Positions 5,324-12,358 of a stretch of DNA of 17,202 nucleotides are shown here, in pieces. Position 1 is the stretch's first letter, and each line of letters opens with the position of its first letter. The translations under genes and the position numbers were made by a program. The stretch comes from Roseburia sp. (lineage in GTDB: Bacteria; Bacillota; Clostridia; Lachnospirales; Lachnospiraceae). The notes under the pieces were generated by a model. The model did not search any database. It was not told where the DNA came from and worked only from the letters and a program-made list of their open reading frames with translations. The stretch covers positions 1 to 17,202 of the forward strand of contig JAGASC010000294.1 in assembly GCA_017621905.1 (NCBI GenBank), written 5' to 3'.

Positions 5324-6970
5324 ATGGATGTTACATATATGATGGGTCTTTTAGGTGGATTGGCATTATTCCTTTATGGAATGCAGATGATGAGTTCCGG
5401 ATTGGAAGCGGCTGCAGGCAATAAGATCAAACTTATTCTGGAAAAATTGACAGCCAACAGACTGATTGGTGTTCTGGCAGGTGCAGTAATCACTTCGATC
5501 ATCCAGTCATCTTCTGCAACCACCGTTATGGTGGTTGGGTTTGTGAATTCCGGTATGATGACACTGAATCAGGCAATCTGGATTATTATGGGTGCCAATA
5601 TTGGTACAACAATTACGGGACAGCTGATTGCTTTGAATATAGGGGGAATAGCACCGTTGGCAGCCTTTATCGGTGTAGCGGCAATGATCTTTCAGAAAAA
5701 TGAAAAGATCAGACATATCGGAGAAATTCTTGCCGGATTAGGCGTTCTCTTCATTGGAATGAATATGATGGGAAGTGCCATGAAACCATTGGCAGAGGAC
5801 GAAAGCTTTATCAATATACTTACGAAGTTTGAACATCCGATACTCGGTATTTTGACAGGTACTGTATTTACGGCATTAATCCAGTCCTCATCAGCTTCTG
5901 TTGGTATTCTGCAGGCTTTGGCCGGTAGTGGAGCTATTGGATTGGAAAGCGCTGCATTTGTCTTGTTTGGTCAGAATATCGGTACCTGTATTACTGCATT
6001 TCTGGCAGCTATCGGAGCTAATATCAATGCAAAGAGAACAACGCTGATCCATGTCATGTTCAATGTGTTTGGAACGGTTGTATTTACGATTCTATGTCTT
6101 GTGACACCTGTGATATCCATGGTGAAAAGCTGGACCCCCCTTAATGCACCGGCACAAATTGCCAATCTGCATACGATGTTCAATGTCGTTACGACACTGT
6201 TGTTGTTACCGGTAGGAATCTGGCTTGGAAAGATTGCAACGATCATACTCAGGGATAAAGAGGGGGAAGCCGGAACAGAGGAAATGAGAGTACAGTACTT
6301 AATTGATATCAAACATATCAATACGGAGAAACTGGGAATTTCTGTTGTTTGTGTGGAAGGTATCAAAAAGGAACTTTTGCGAATGATGGAGCTGACTAAG
6401 AAAAATGTATTTGAAGCGTTTGAAGTGTTTGCCGATCAGAAAAAGAATGCATTAGGTGAGATTGTTAAGCGGGAGGAATATGTGGATTACCTGAACAAAG
6501 AAATTTCAAAGTACATTACATCAGCTGTCTCTTATGAAAAAACAAGTGGAGGAAGCAGAATTTTTAATTCGCTTTTTACTGTTACAAGCAACATTGAGAG
6601 AATGAGTGATCATGCAATTAATATAGCAGGATATTCAAAGATCATAAGAGAAAAAAATATTACATTTTCGAAACAGGCTGACAGCGAGCTGGAGAGCATG
6701 AAACAGACCTGTATAAAATTATTTGATCTTCTGATGGAAAGAACTGCTGATTTTGTGACGTGGCATGAAAAAATTGCATGTATGGAGCAAAAGATGGATG
6801 ACATGACCGCCAGGTATCGTGATAATATGTACGAGAGAATCAAATCAGGCCAGTGCTCGGACGAAGGAAGTATCTTATTTTCTGAGGCACTGACCGATTT
6901 TGAACGGATTGGAGACCACGCACTTAATATTTCCAGTGAAATGCTGAAGATAGAAATGGTGAATCACTGA
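5324..6970 (+). CDS. Na+/phosphate cotransporter family protein with PhoU-like domain
   Basis: This 548-residue inner-membrane protein starts 4 nt after pyk, with AAGGA in the end of pyk acting as its ribosome binding site. It is therefore in the same operon. The N-terminal half has two Na_Pi_cotrans repeats with inverted symmetry: QSSSATTVM (from residue 61) with ANIGTT (91-96), then QSSSASVGI (from 187) with QNIGTC (217-222). About eight hydrophobic helices end near residue 310. The C-terminal part (about 330-548) is soluble and helical, with two PhoU-type segments ending in SDHAINIAGY and IGDHALNIS. Family members import phosphate with Na+ or export excess phosphate; the direction cannot be read from sequence. 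Linkage to pyruvate kinase could tie phosphate balance to glycolysis (inference). Confidence 0.92.
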   Translation: MDVTYMMGLLGGLALFLYGMQMMSSGLEAAAGNKIKLILEKLTANRLIGVLAGAVITSIIQSSSATTVMVVGFVNSGMMTLNQAIWIIMGANIGTTITGQLIALNIGGIAPLAAFIGVAAMIFQKNEKIRHIGEILAGLGVLFIGMNMMGSAMKPLAEDESFINILTKFEHPILGILTGTVFTALIQSSSASVGILQALAGSGAIGLESAAFVLFGQNIGTCITAFLAAIGANINAKRTTLIHVMFNVFGTVVFTILCLVTPVISMVKSWTPLNAPAQIANLHTMFNVVTTLLLLPVGIWLGKIATIILRDKEGEAGTEEMRVQYLIDIKHINTEKLGISVVCVEGIKKELLRMMELTKKNVFEAFEVFADQKKNALGEIVKREEYVDYLNKEISKYITSAVSYEKTSGGSRIFNSLFTVTSNIERMSDHAINIAGYSKIIREKNITFSKQADSELESMKQTCIKLFDLLMERTADFVTWHEKIACMEQKMDDMTARYRDNMYERIKSGQCSDEGSILFSEALTDFERIGDHALNISSEMLKIEMVNH

Positions 6971-6977
6971 CGATGAT

Positions 6978-6997
6978 AAAAAGTGCAGGAAACTGCA
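6978..6997 (-). terminator. Weak intrinsic terminator between convergent genes
   Basis: On minus, TGCAG/CTGCA (plus 6993-6997 with 6984-6988) encloses TTTC and is followed by CTTTTTAT (plus 6976-6983). The stem is only 5 bp, so it is a modest terminator for the minus-strand isomerase gene. No better structure is seen for the plus-strand symporter. Confidence 0.35.
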
Positions 6998-7003
6998 TCA
7001 TGC

Positions 7004-7780
7004 TTAAGAAAATACGCCCAGTGTTTTCAGAAATTCTATGGAACGAACCTGATTTTCAATAGAGGTTGTTTCAATTAAAATGGAAGCATTGGGAAAGGAG
7101 CTTTCTCTGGCCTGCATGAACTCATCCCAGTTGATATGTCCGGAGCCTACAGGAAGATGCAAATCAGCAGCCAGGTCGTTGTCATTGATATGCATATGCC
7201 GGATAAAGGGGGCAAGAGCTTCTGTCCAGACCCGGTTGGGAACACGGGAAATGGCAGCATGGGCGTAATCGTAGCAGACTCCAAAGTTTGCATAGGAGGA
7301 CAAGCGTTCTGCCAGTTTACGTAACAGGTCGGGGCTGTCATCAAACATATTTTCCATATAAATATTAATATCCGGATATTCTGAAAGAATCATGGAGAAG
7401 AAATCCTCGTTTTTATCCAGCCAGTTGTTTAGGTAATTTTCTGCCTTTAAAAAGGGGTTATGGTTGGTATGCAGGATGACGGCGCCGGCACCGATTTGAA
7501 GTGCCACTTCAATGCTTTGGCGGATTCTCATTTCTGAAATCCGACGGATTTCCTGATCCTCACTGAAAATCAAAACATCAAAAAAGTCACCGTGACTGGT
7601 AAGAAACGGGGGAAGAGGGGAGGATTTATACTGTGTAATAATATCCCGGCAAAGCGGCTGGTTGTCCAATACAGCAGGAGAAAAAAAATCATTAAACTCA
7701 AAGCCAAGCTGATATTGGTCAGCCAGTTTGCAGCTTGCTGCAATATTTTTTCGGTCAGGGATGATCAGAAACTGGTTCAT
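7004..7780 (-). CDS. Sugar phosphate isomerase/epimerase (xylose isomerase-like TIM barrel)
   Basis: This 258-residue cytosolic protein belongs to the AP endonuclease 2 / xylose-isomerase-like TIM-barrel superfamily. Metal-site type residues appear at strand ends in the right order: TSHGDF (H63), LHTNHNP (H104, H107), YMENMF (E143), YDYAHA (D171, H174), HMHIND (H197), PVGSGHINW (H215) and LIETTS (E237). The length is typical of IolE/IolI-like and related sugar isomerases, but the substrate cannot be named. The start is ATG 7780 (MNQFL), 11 nt after the AAGGAG embedded in the end of the upstream cyclase gene; the in-frame TTG at 7789 is only 2 nt from that site. The gene lies 5 nt downstream of the adenylate cyclase gene, so the two are one operon. 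That association is unusual for a metabolic isomerase. Confidence 0.85.
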   Translation of the reverse strand: MNQFLIIPDRKNIAASCKLADQYQLGFEFNDFFSPAVLDNQPLCRDIITQYKSSPLPPFLTSHGDFFDVLIFSEDQEIRRISEMRIRQSIEVALQIGAGAVILHTNHNPFLKAENYLNNWLDKNEDFFSMILSEYPDINIYMENMFDDSPDLLRKLAERLSSYANFGVCYDYAHAAISRVPNRVWTEALAPFIRHMHINDNDLAADLHLPVGSGHINWDEFMQARESSFPNASILIETTSIENQVRSIEFLKTLGVFS

Positions 7781-7785
7781 GTTTT

Positions 7786-9624
7786 TCAATTCTCCTTTTC
7801 ATTATTCGGCTTATTATCTGTTTCTATGATTCCAGTAAGTGAGTAAACAAATACGCCCTTAGACTTGCCTTTTAGCGGAATCTCGCCGATGGGGTCTGCT
7901 GTAATGCGGTCTTTAACCTGTTGATAAACATCTTCACTAATGAGGACCTGCCCTCTTTTAGCGTTGGATTCCAGTCTGGCAGCAGTGTTTACAGTATCTC
8001 CGATGGCAGTGTAATCCATACGGCAATCACATCCAATATTTCCTACAACGGCATTACCGCAGTTGACACCGACACCGAAGCTGACTGATTTACCATATTT
8101 TTCCATAAACTGGCTCTCAATGGCATTTCCGCCGCTGACAATATCCCATGCGGTTTTCACAGCACGAAAAATATAATCGTCAAGGTCAAAAGGAGCATTG
8201 AAAACTGCCATCGTTGCATCGCCAATAAATTTATCCAGAGTTCCGCCGTTCTTGAATATCGCGTTAGTAGTAAGATTCAGGTAACTGTTGAGGATATCCA
8301 CAACCTGCTCCGGCTCCAAACTCTCGGACATGGGGGTAAATCCTCTGATATCAACAAAGAGAACCGCAATATGGCGGTTTTCACCACCGAGGGTAATATG
8401 GTACTTCCCTGATCTGGAAATTTCGTCTACGACCTGTGGGGCAACATATTTGCGGAAAGCAGAGGTGATTTTTCGTTTTTCCGTGGCAGCACGGACGTAA
8501 TGCCGCACAAGGTTGATGATATAGCCCAACAGGATAAACATAGGTGCATACAGCAGTGGAATGGTAAAACCGGCATTATATAAAAGAATGCCTCCAACAA
8601 ACCAGCCGATAACCAGTAACAGAACCAGCGGAATAGAAATCTTCATGGATTTCTTCTGTGAAACAGCATATGCCAAAGCAACCAGTATAGCAGCGATGGC
8701 AGATATCAGAAATCGATTGGCAGGTACGGGATATTTCCCATCTAACATTCCCTGAACAATATTGGCATGAATTTCCACACCGAACATCTGGTCGGCACTT
8801 CCGGGAACGGAGTACTGATCAAAAAGACCAGATGCATAGGCACCTACAAGAATGATGCAGTCTGTAAATACGCGGGGATCGTATTTTCCTGCCAACAGGT
8901 CACAGAGTGAGATGATCTCATAATCTCCCGGGTGTCCTGCATAGCTGATCCACATACGGTCATTGTTATCAAGATCGGGAAGAGCCGGTGTCAGACCATT
9001 CTTTTCACAGTACATGGAATAAATAACAGTAGCAAAACTGTCAAAAACCTGCTCCCCATAAAGTTCCGGTGCCTTAACGGAGGGAAGGGTGGAACGCAGG
9101 ATGCCATCTTCATCCGGGGCAGCATTGACAAAACCGGTTCTGCAGACATCTTTTATGATAGGAAATTCAATTTCCTCTACGTTGTAATGGTCGATGTATC
9201 CCTGCCCATTTTCATCGGTCTTATAGGCACTGTTATAATTTATGTAGGAGCCTGCAACGATATTTCCGTTATTTGCACAGGCATTGATCAGGCGGTTATC
9301 CCCTTCTTCATCCATGTTACCAAAGAACATAATATCCAGGGCAATGACATCAGGGTAATCTCCGAGAATTTCGATGACATCAGCATATACACTTCGTGAC
9401 CAGGTGTTCATAGGACCCAGTTCCTGAAGGGTCTTATCATCAATGGCAATAATTTTAATTTTATTGTTGATCCCTCTGGGAGATTGGTAAATATTATCCC
9501 GCAGAAGACAGTCTATGGAGAAGAAAACATCAAAATAAGAAGTAAAAAATGTGATTAGTAATATTGTAAGAATTTCCATAACGGACAAAAAATTTTTGCC
9601 AAGCGGTTTTTGCTGTGATTTCAT
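7786..9624 (-). CDS. CHASE2-domain class III adenylate cyclase
   Basis: This 612-residue membrane sensor-cyclase should make cAMP from ATP. Layout: TM1 (about 15-38); an extracytoplasmic CHASE2 domain (about 40-300, with IIAIDDKTLQELG, VIALDIMFFG and CIILVGAY..GLFDQYSVPG); three helices (304-322, 329-350, 353-372); a short linker with RKYVAPQVVDEI; and the catalytic domain (about 413-595). Catalytic residues are complete: metal ligands D425 (FVDIRGF) and D469 (KFIGDA), K465 for purine recognition, N546 and transition-state R550 (VNTAARLES). Thr539 (DYTAIGD) sits where class IIIa enzymes have Asp, which places it with class IIIb. The ligand of CHASE2 is unknown. Start ATG 9624 follows GGAG by 6 nt. 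It heads an operon with the isomerase and is divergent from the GAF-GGDEF gene. Guanylate cyclase activity cannot be excluded by sequence. Confidence 0.92.
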   Translation of the reverse strand: MKSQQKPLGKNFLSVMEILTILLITFFTSYFDVFFSIDCLLRDNIYQSPRGINNKIKIIAIDDKTLQELGPMNTWSRSVYADVIEILGDYPDVIALDIMFFGNMDEEGDNRLINACANNGNIVAGSYINYNSAYKTDENGQGYIDHYNVEEIEFPIIKDVCRTGFVNAAPDEDGILRSTLPSVKAPELYGEQVFDSFATVIYSMYCEKNGLTPALPDLDNNDRMWISYAGHPGDYEIISLCDLLAGKYDPRVFTDCIILVGAYASGLFDQYSVPGSADQMFGVEIHANIVQGMLDGKYPVPANRFLISAIAAILVALAYAVSQKKSMKISIPLVLLLVIGWFVGGILLYNAGFTIPLLYAPMFILLGYIINLVRHYVRAATEKRKITSAFRKYVAPQVVDEISRSGKYHITLGGENRHIAVLFVDIRGFTPMSESLEPEQVVDILNSYLNLTTNAIFKNGGTLDKFIGDATMAVFNAPFDLDDYIFRAVKTAWDIVSGGNAIESQFMEKYGKSVSFGVGVNCGNAVVGNIGCDCRMDYTAIGDTVNTAARLESNAKRGQVLISEDVYQQVKDRITADPIGEIPLKGKSKGVFVYSLTGIIETDNKPNNEKEN

Positions 9625-9673
9625 AAATATCTCCGGATTTTCTCTAAAAAATAATTTACTATTAAAAAAAAAA

Positions 9674-9702
9674 TTGTTATTATTATTTTAAATATTTTAT
9701 AC
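9674..9702 (+). promoter_or_regulatory. Possible promoter for the GAF-GGDEF gene
   Basis: TTGTTA (9674-9679) and TTATAC (9697-9702) are 17 bp apart in an AT-rich divergent spacer, ending 30 bp before the ATG. AT-richness makes chance matches common, so support is modest. Confidence 0.35.
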
Positions 9703-9713
9703 CATTTTTGCAA
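9685..9713 (-). promoter_or_regulatory. Possible promoter for the adenylate cyclase operon
   Basis: On minus, TTGCAA (plus 9708-9713) and TAAAAT (plus 9685-9690) are 17 bp apart. It overlaps the candidate promoter for the divergent diguanylate cyclase, so the two could compete for RNA polymerase or share a regulator. Modest support. Confidence 0.35.
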
Positions 9714-9732
9714 ATTAGGAAAGGGGATAATC

Positions 9733-10779
9733 ATGATGGAAACGAAAAAGACAGAAAGAAGTGCGGAAGAACTTTTAAATCAGATATTTGAGATTACCAG
9801 TAACTTATATCAGGAGATGTCAAAAGATGATGATACTGCTGATAATGATCATGATGCAATCTTCAGACTCCTTACAGATTTGGGAAGAACCCTTGTAAAT
9901 GCTGACAGGGCTAGTTTCTGGAAATGGGACAAAAGAAAAGGAGAACTCTGGACAACGGCTGCAGTGGGTACAGGCAGAATTACGATTCCGGAAGGTACCG
10001 GGCTGGTTGGAAAGGCACTGGCAGAGAAAAGAACGATTATTACCCATGATCCCTATAATCATCCGGATTTTAATGCCAATGTGGATAAGAGTACAGGTTA
10101 TGTGACAAAATCTATCCTTGTTATGCCAATCTCTAACTGCAAGGGTGAATTTATCGGTGCTTATCAGGCAATCAATAAGCTGGATAATGACGGAAAGTTT
10201 GATCTGGAGGAAGATACCAAACGACTCTCTCTGGCGGCATTTATCTGTGGGATTACATTGGAATCGGAAAGTTTTCTGGATGATTCCCTTCATGATAAGC
10301 TTACAGGCATTAAAAACCGTATGGGATTTTATAATGATTATAATAAGACCTATGCTAAAATATTATCAGACGTTACATGTGTAAGATCTGTATCCCTTTT
10401 TATCTGTGATATTGATTTCTTTAAAAAGGTCAATGATACTTATGGACATAATGCCGGTGATGCTGTTCTTCGCAATGTATCCGGAATTCTCAGTCGGAAT
10501 GCCAGAGGATGTGATGGAGTTTATCGATGGGGTGGAGAAGAATTTATCTGTATCCTGCCGGATACGGACAAGGCAGAAGCAGCAGAAATCGCAGAACGTA
10601 TGCGTCTGCTTGTAAAAGATTCCGTATGTAAATTTGAAGATCTTGAGATCAAGGTTACCATGAGTTTTGGTGTAACGTGTCTTGATAAGAATCTTTCCAT
10701 AGAAGATAATATTAAGGTGGCCGATGAGAGACTGTATCATGCAAAGGAAAGAGGAAGAAATATTGTAATTTCAGAATAA
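9733..10779 (+). CDS. GAF-GGDEF diguanylate cyclase
   Basis: This 348-residue soluble enzyme should make cyclic di-GMP from two GTP. ATG 9733 follows AAGGGG by 6 nt. The GAF domain (about 35-175) contains LVGKALAEKRTIITHDPYNH and the segment N148-K149...F156-x3-E160-D161, very close to the NKxnFx3DE motif of cAMP/cGMP-binding GAF domains. The GGDEF domain (about 183-345) has DKLTGIKNR, CDIDFFKKVNDTYGHNAGD (metal D226/D228 area), the active-site GGEEF (267-271) and ADERLYHAKERGRN. An RxxD inhibitory site (R258-D261) lies 5 residues before GGEEF, so product feedback is expected. D243, at the position altered in cGAMP-making 'Hypr' enzymes, is the normal Asp. It is divergent from an adenylate cyclase, suggesting cAMP control of c-di-GMP synthesis (inference). 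A cAMP-activated GAF-GGDEF enzyme is known in Leptospira. Confidence 0.93.
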   Translation: MMETKKTERSAEELLNQIFEITSNLYQEMSKDDDTADNDHDAIFRLLTDLGRTLVNADRASFWKWDKRKGELWTTAAVGTGRITIPEGTGLVGKALAEKRTIITHDPYNHPDFNANVDKSTGYVTKSILVMPISNCKGEFIGAYQAINKLDNDGKFDLEEDTKRLSLAAFICGITLESESFLDDSLHDKLTGIKNRMGFYNDYNKTYAKILSDVTCVRSVSLFICDIDFFKKVNDTYGHNAGDAVLRNVSGILSRNARGCDGVYRWGGEEFICILPDTDKAEAAEIAERMRLLVKDSVCKFEDLEIKVTMSFGVTCLDKNLSIEDNIKVADERLYHAKERGRNIVISE

Positions 10780-10813
10780 AAAATGAGCAGCCTGTCATCA
10801 GGCTGCTCATTTT
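10780..10813. terminator. Strong bidirectional terminator between convergent genes
   Basis: A perfect 15-bp stem, AAAATGAGCAGCCTG with CAGGCTGCTCATTTT (10780-10794 and 10799-10813), encloses a TCAT loop. A-runs on one side and T-runs on the other let it end transcripts from both the GGDEF gene and the minus-strand glycosyltransferase operon, whose last stop codon lies in the stem. Confidence 0.9.
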
Positions 10814-12338
10814 AATAACTATACATTAGAGCAGAAAATACTGCATAAATGCTAAGTAAAAGATGAAGATAAAATGATTTTACCTTGTGCGTTTCTGCGT
10901 ATTTCCCAAGTAATATACTTAAAGGAACGGCCAGAAATGTGATATAACGAAAATCCATGCTGCATCCGAAGGGATACTTTAGATAAAACAGAACGCCGCT
11001 TCCGTAAACAACCAGTGACAGGATAACAGCAATCATGATTCTGTAATCTCTTCTGATCCGGCGTTTTCTGATGGAACCAATTACTGCACTGATACAGAAC
11101 AATGAAAGAACAAATGCAGTAAACAAAAGAAGTACCGGAATAAAACCGGGAACATCAAATGAGAATTCCCCAAACAGAGCAGATTTCAGATAATATACCG
11201 GCAGGTTATAATCGGATCGTACATCGGTATACGGTCCTTGGAGGAGGTTGTCAACATCAATCAAAAGAATTCTTTGGATGATTGGATGTGAACCGGTATA
11301 TAAATCGGATTGCTCCCCCTGCCATAAGACATAAGTAAGAGACTGATTGAAAAGAATATAGTTTCGTATACTGTACCACATTCCCAGGGGAATGCTGATA
11401 CAGCCAAATACCAGATATTTGCTCAGCAGTTTTCCTGCCTTTTTTTTATGAAGAGCAATGATAAACTGCCAAAGAAAGATACCTGCTGTAACCAGTGCCA
11501 CTACACCGCAGGAAATCTTGGTCATCATAGCCAGACCAAAAATAACAGCCAGTAGAATTGTATTTTTCCAGCTTTGGTTCCGAAGCCATCTCAAAGTAAA
11601 AAGATACGCATAGAGCATCATCAGGGCAGCCAGGGCATCCGGATTAACTGTACCTCCGGTAAGATAAAATGCCGGAAGAAATGCTGTCAGCATCAGAGTA
11701 CAAAGAATCCCCTGGTCTTTTAGTCCGCTTTCCTGTGCAATTCTGCGGCATAGAACCAGGCTGAGGCAGGAGGCTATACAGGATACTGTTTTTGCAGCAT
11801 CTACCAGATTATAATAGGTCATATCATCAAAGAATAGGTTAAGAAACCATGACGTTACGGCTCCCAGTATATAAAACAGGGGCTGCTGGTAAAACTGCAG
11901 AGTATTGGTATCCGGGAGTTGATGCTTCGTTAAAAGCTGCAGAAGATATCCTGCATGTCCGGCTCCGGAAGGATCAATTTCCCATAAATCATGGCCTCGT
12001 ACAGTGCAATTGGTAGAAAGCATATAACCGATGCGCATGACAATACCCATGATCATGACAGCATAAATACCGGCATTATACTGACTCTGACCAGTGCCGA
12101 ACCTGCGACCTGACCATGTCTGCCAGATCAGGGCAACAGAAACCAGAATCAGGATCAGCATCATTCCGACATGAATCAGTTGTTCGTTCCCCAAAATGCC
12201 GGTTGCACGAGCCAGAAGATAGGAAAGAAGAACGATGGAAATAATGTATACTTCTTCTAACCATTCTTTTGTTTTTTTATTTTTTTCTCTTTTAAAGTTG
12301 TCTGAAGTACTGGAAATATCTGACACGTCTGATACCAT
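10812..12338 (-). CDS. GT-C fold membrane glycosyltransferase (GT39/PMT_2-like)
   Basis: This 508-residue polytopic protein has about 11-12 hydrophobic helices after a charged N-terminal tail (KREKNKKTKEW). The first outside loop holds acidic residues (HDLWEIDPSGAGHAGYL) followed by a FYQQPLFYIL segment resembling the HPPL/QPPL loop motif of GT-C enzymes that use polyprenyl-phosphate sugars. A later NPDALAALMMLYAYLF helix and the long C-terminal loop (YTGSHPIIQRILLIDV and NLPVYYLKSALFGEF) also fit this class. The donor and acceptor are unknown. The start is ATG 12338, with AGG sites 7 nt upstream; the upstream in-frame TTG 12377 lies inside the preceding gene. The gap to the PMT-type gene is 20 nt, so they form one operon and probably glycosylate a shared cell-surface target. 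Confidence is high for membrane GT-C type, lower for exact family. Confidence 0.75.
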   Translation of the reverse strand: MVSDVSDISSTSDNFKREKNKKTKEWLEEVYIISIVLLSYLLARATGILGNEQLIHVGMMLILILVSVALIWQTWSGRRFGTGQSQYNAGIYAVMIMGIVMRIGYMLSTNCTVRGHDLWEIDPSGAGHAGYLLQLLTKHQLPDTNTLQFYQQPLFYILGAVTSWFLNLFFDDMTYYNLVDAAKTVSCIASCLSLVLCRRIAQESGLKDQGILCTLMLTAFLPAFYLTGGTVNPDALAALMMLYAYLFTLRWLRNQSWKNTILLAVIFGLAMMTKISCGVVALVTAGIFLWQFIIALHKKKAGKLLSKYLVFGCISIPLGMWYSIRNYILFNQSLTYVLWQGEQSDLYTGSHPIIQRILLIDVDNLLQGPYTDVRSDYNLPVYYLKSALFGEFSFDVPGFIPVLLLFTAFVLSLFCISAVIGSIRKRRIRRDYRIMIAVILSLVVYGSGVLFYLKYPFGCSMDFRYITFLAVPLSILLGKYAETHKVKSFYLHLLLSIYAVFSALMYSY

Positions 12339-12358
12339 TTCCTTTCCTGAAATAATTT

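Noticed and set aside
8932..9399. 155-codon plus-strand frame opposite the adenylate cyclase
   Set aside because: Antisense to the CHASE2 coding region; no ribosome binding site or family features.
9733..10779. GGDEF enzyme as a cGAMP-producing Hypr cyclase
   Set aside because: The key position in GHNAGD keeps Asp (D243) rather than Ser, so an ordinary c-di-GMP product is expected.
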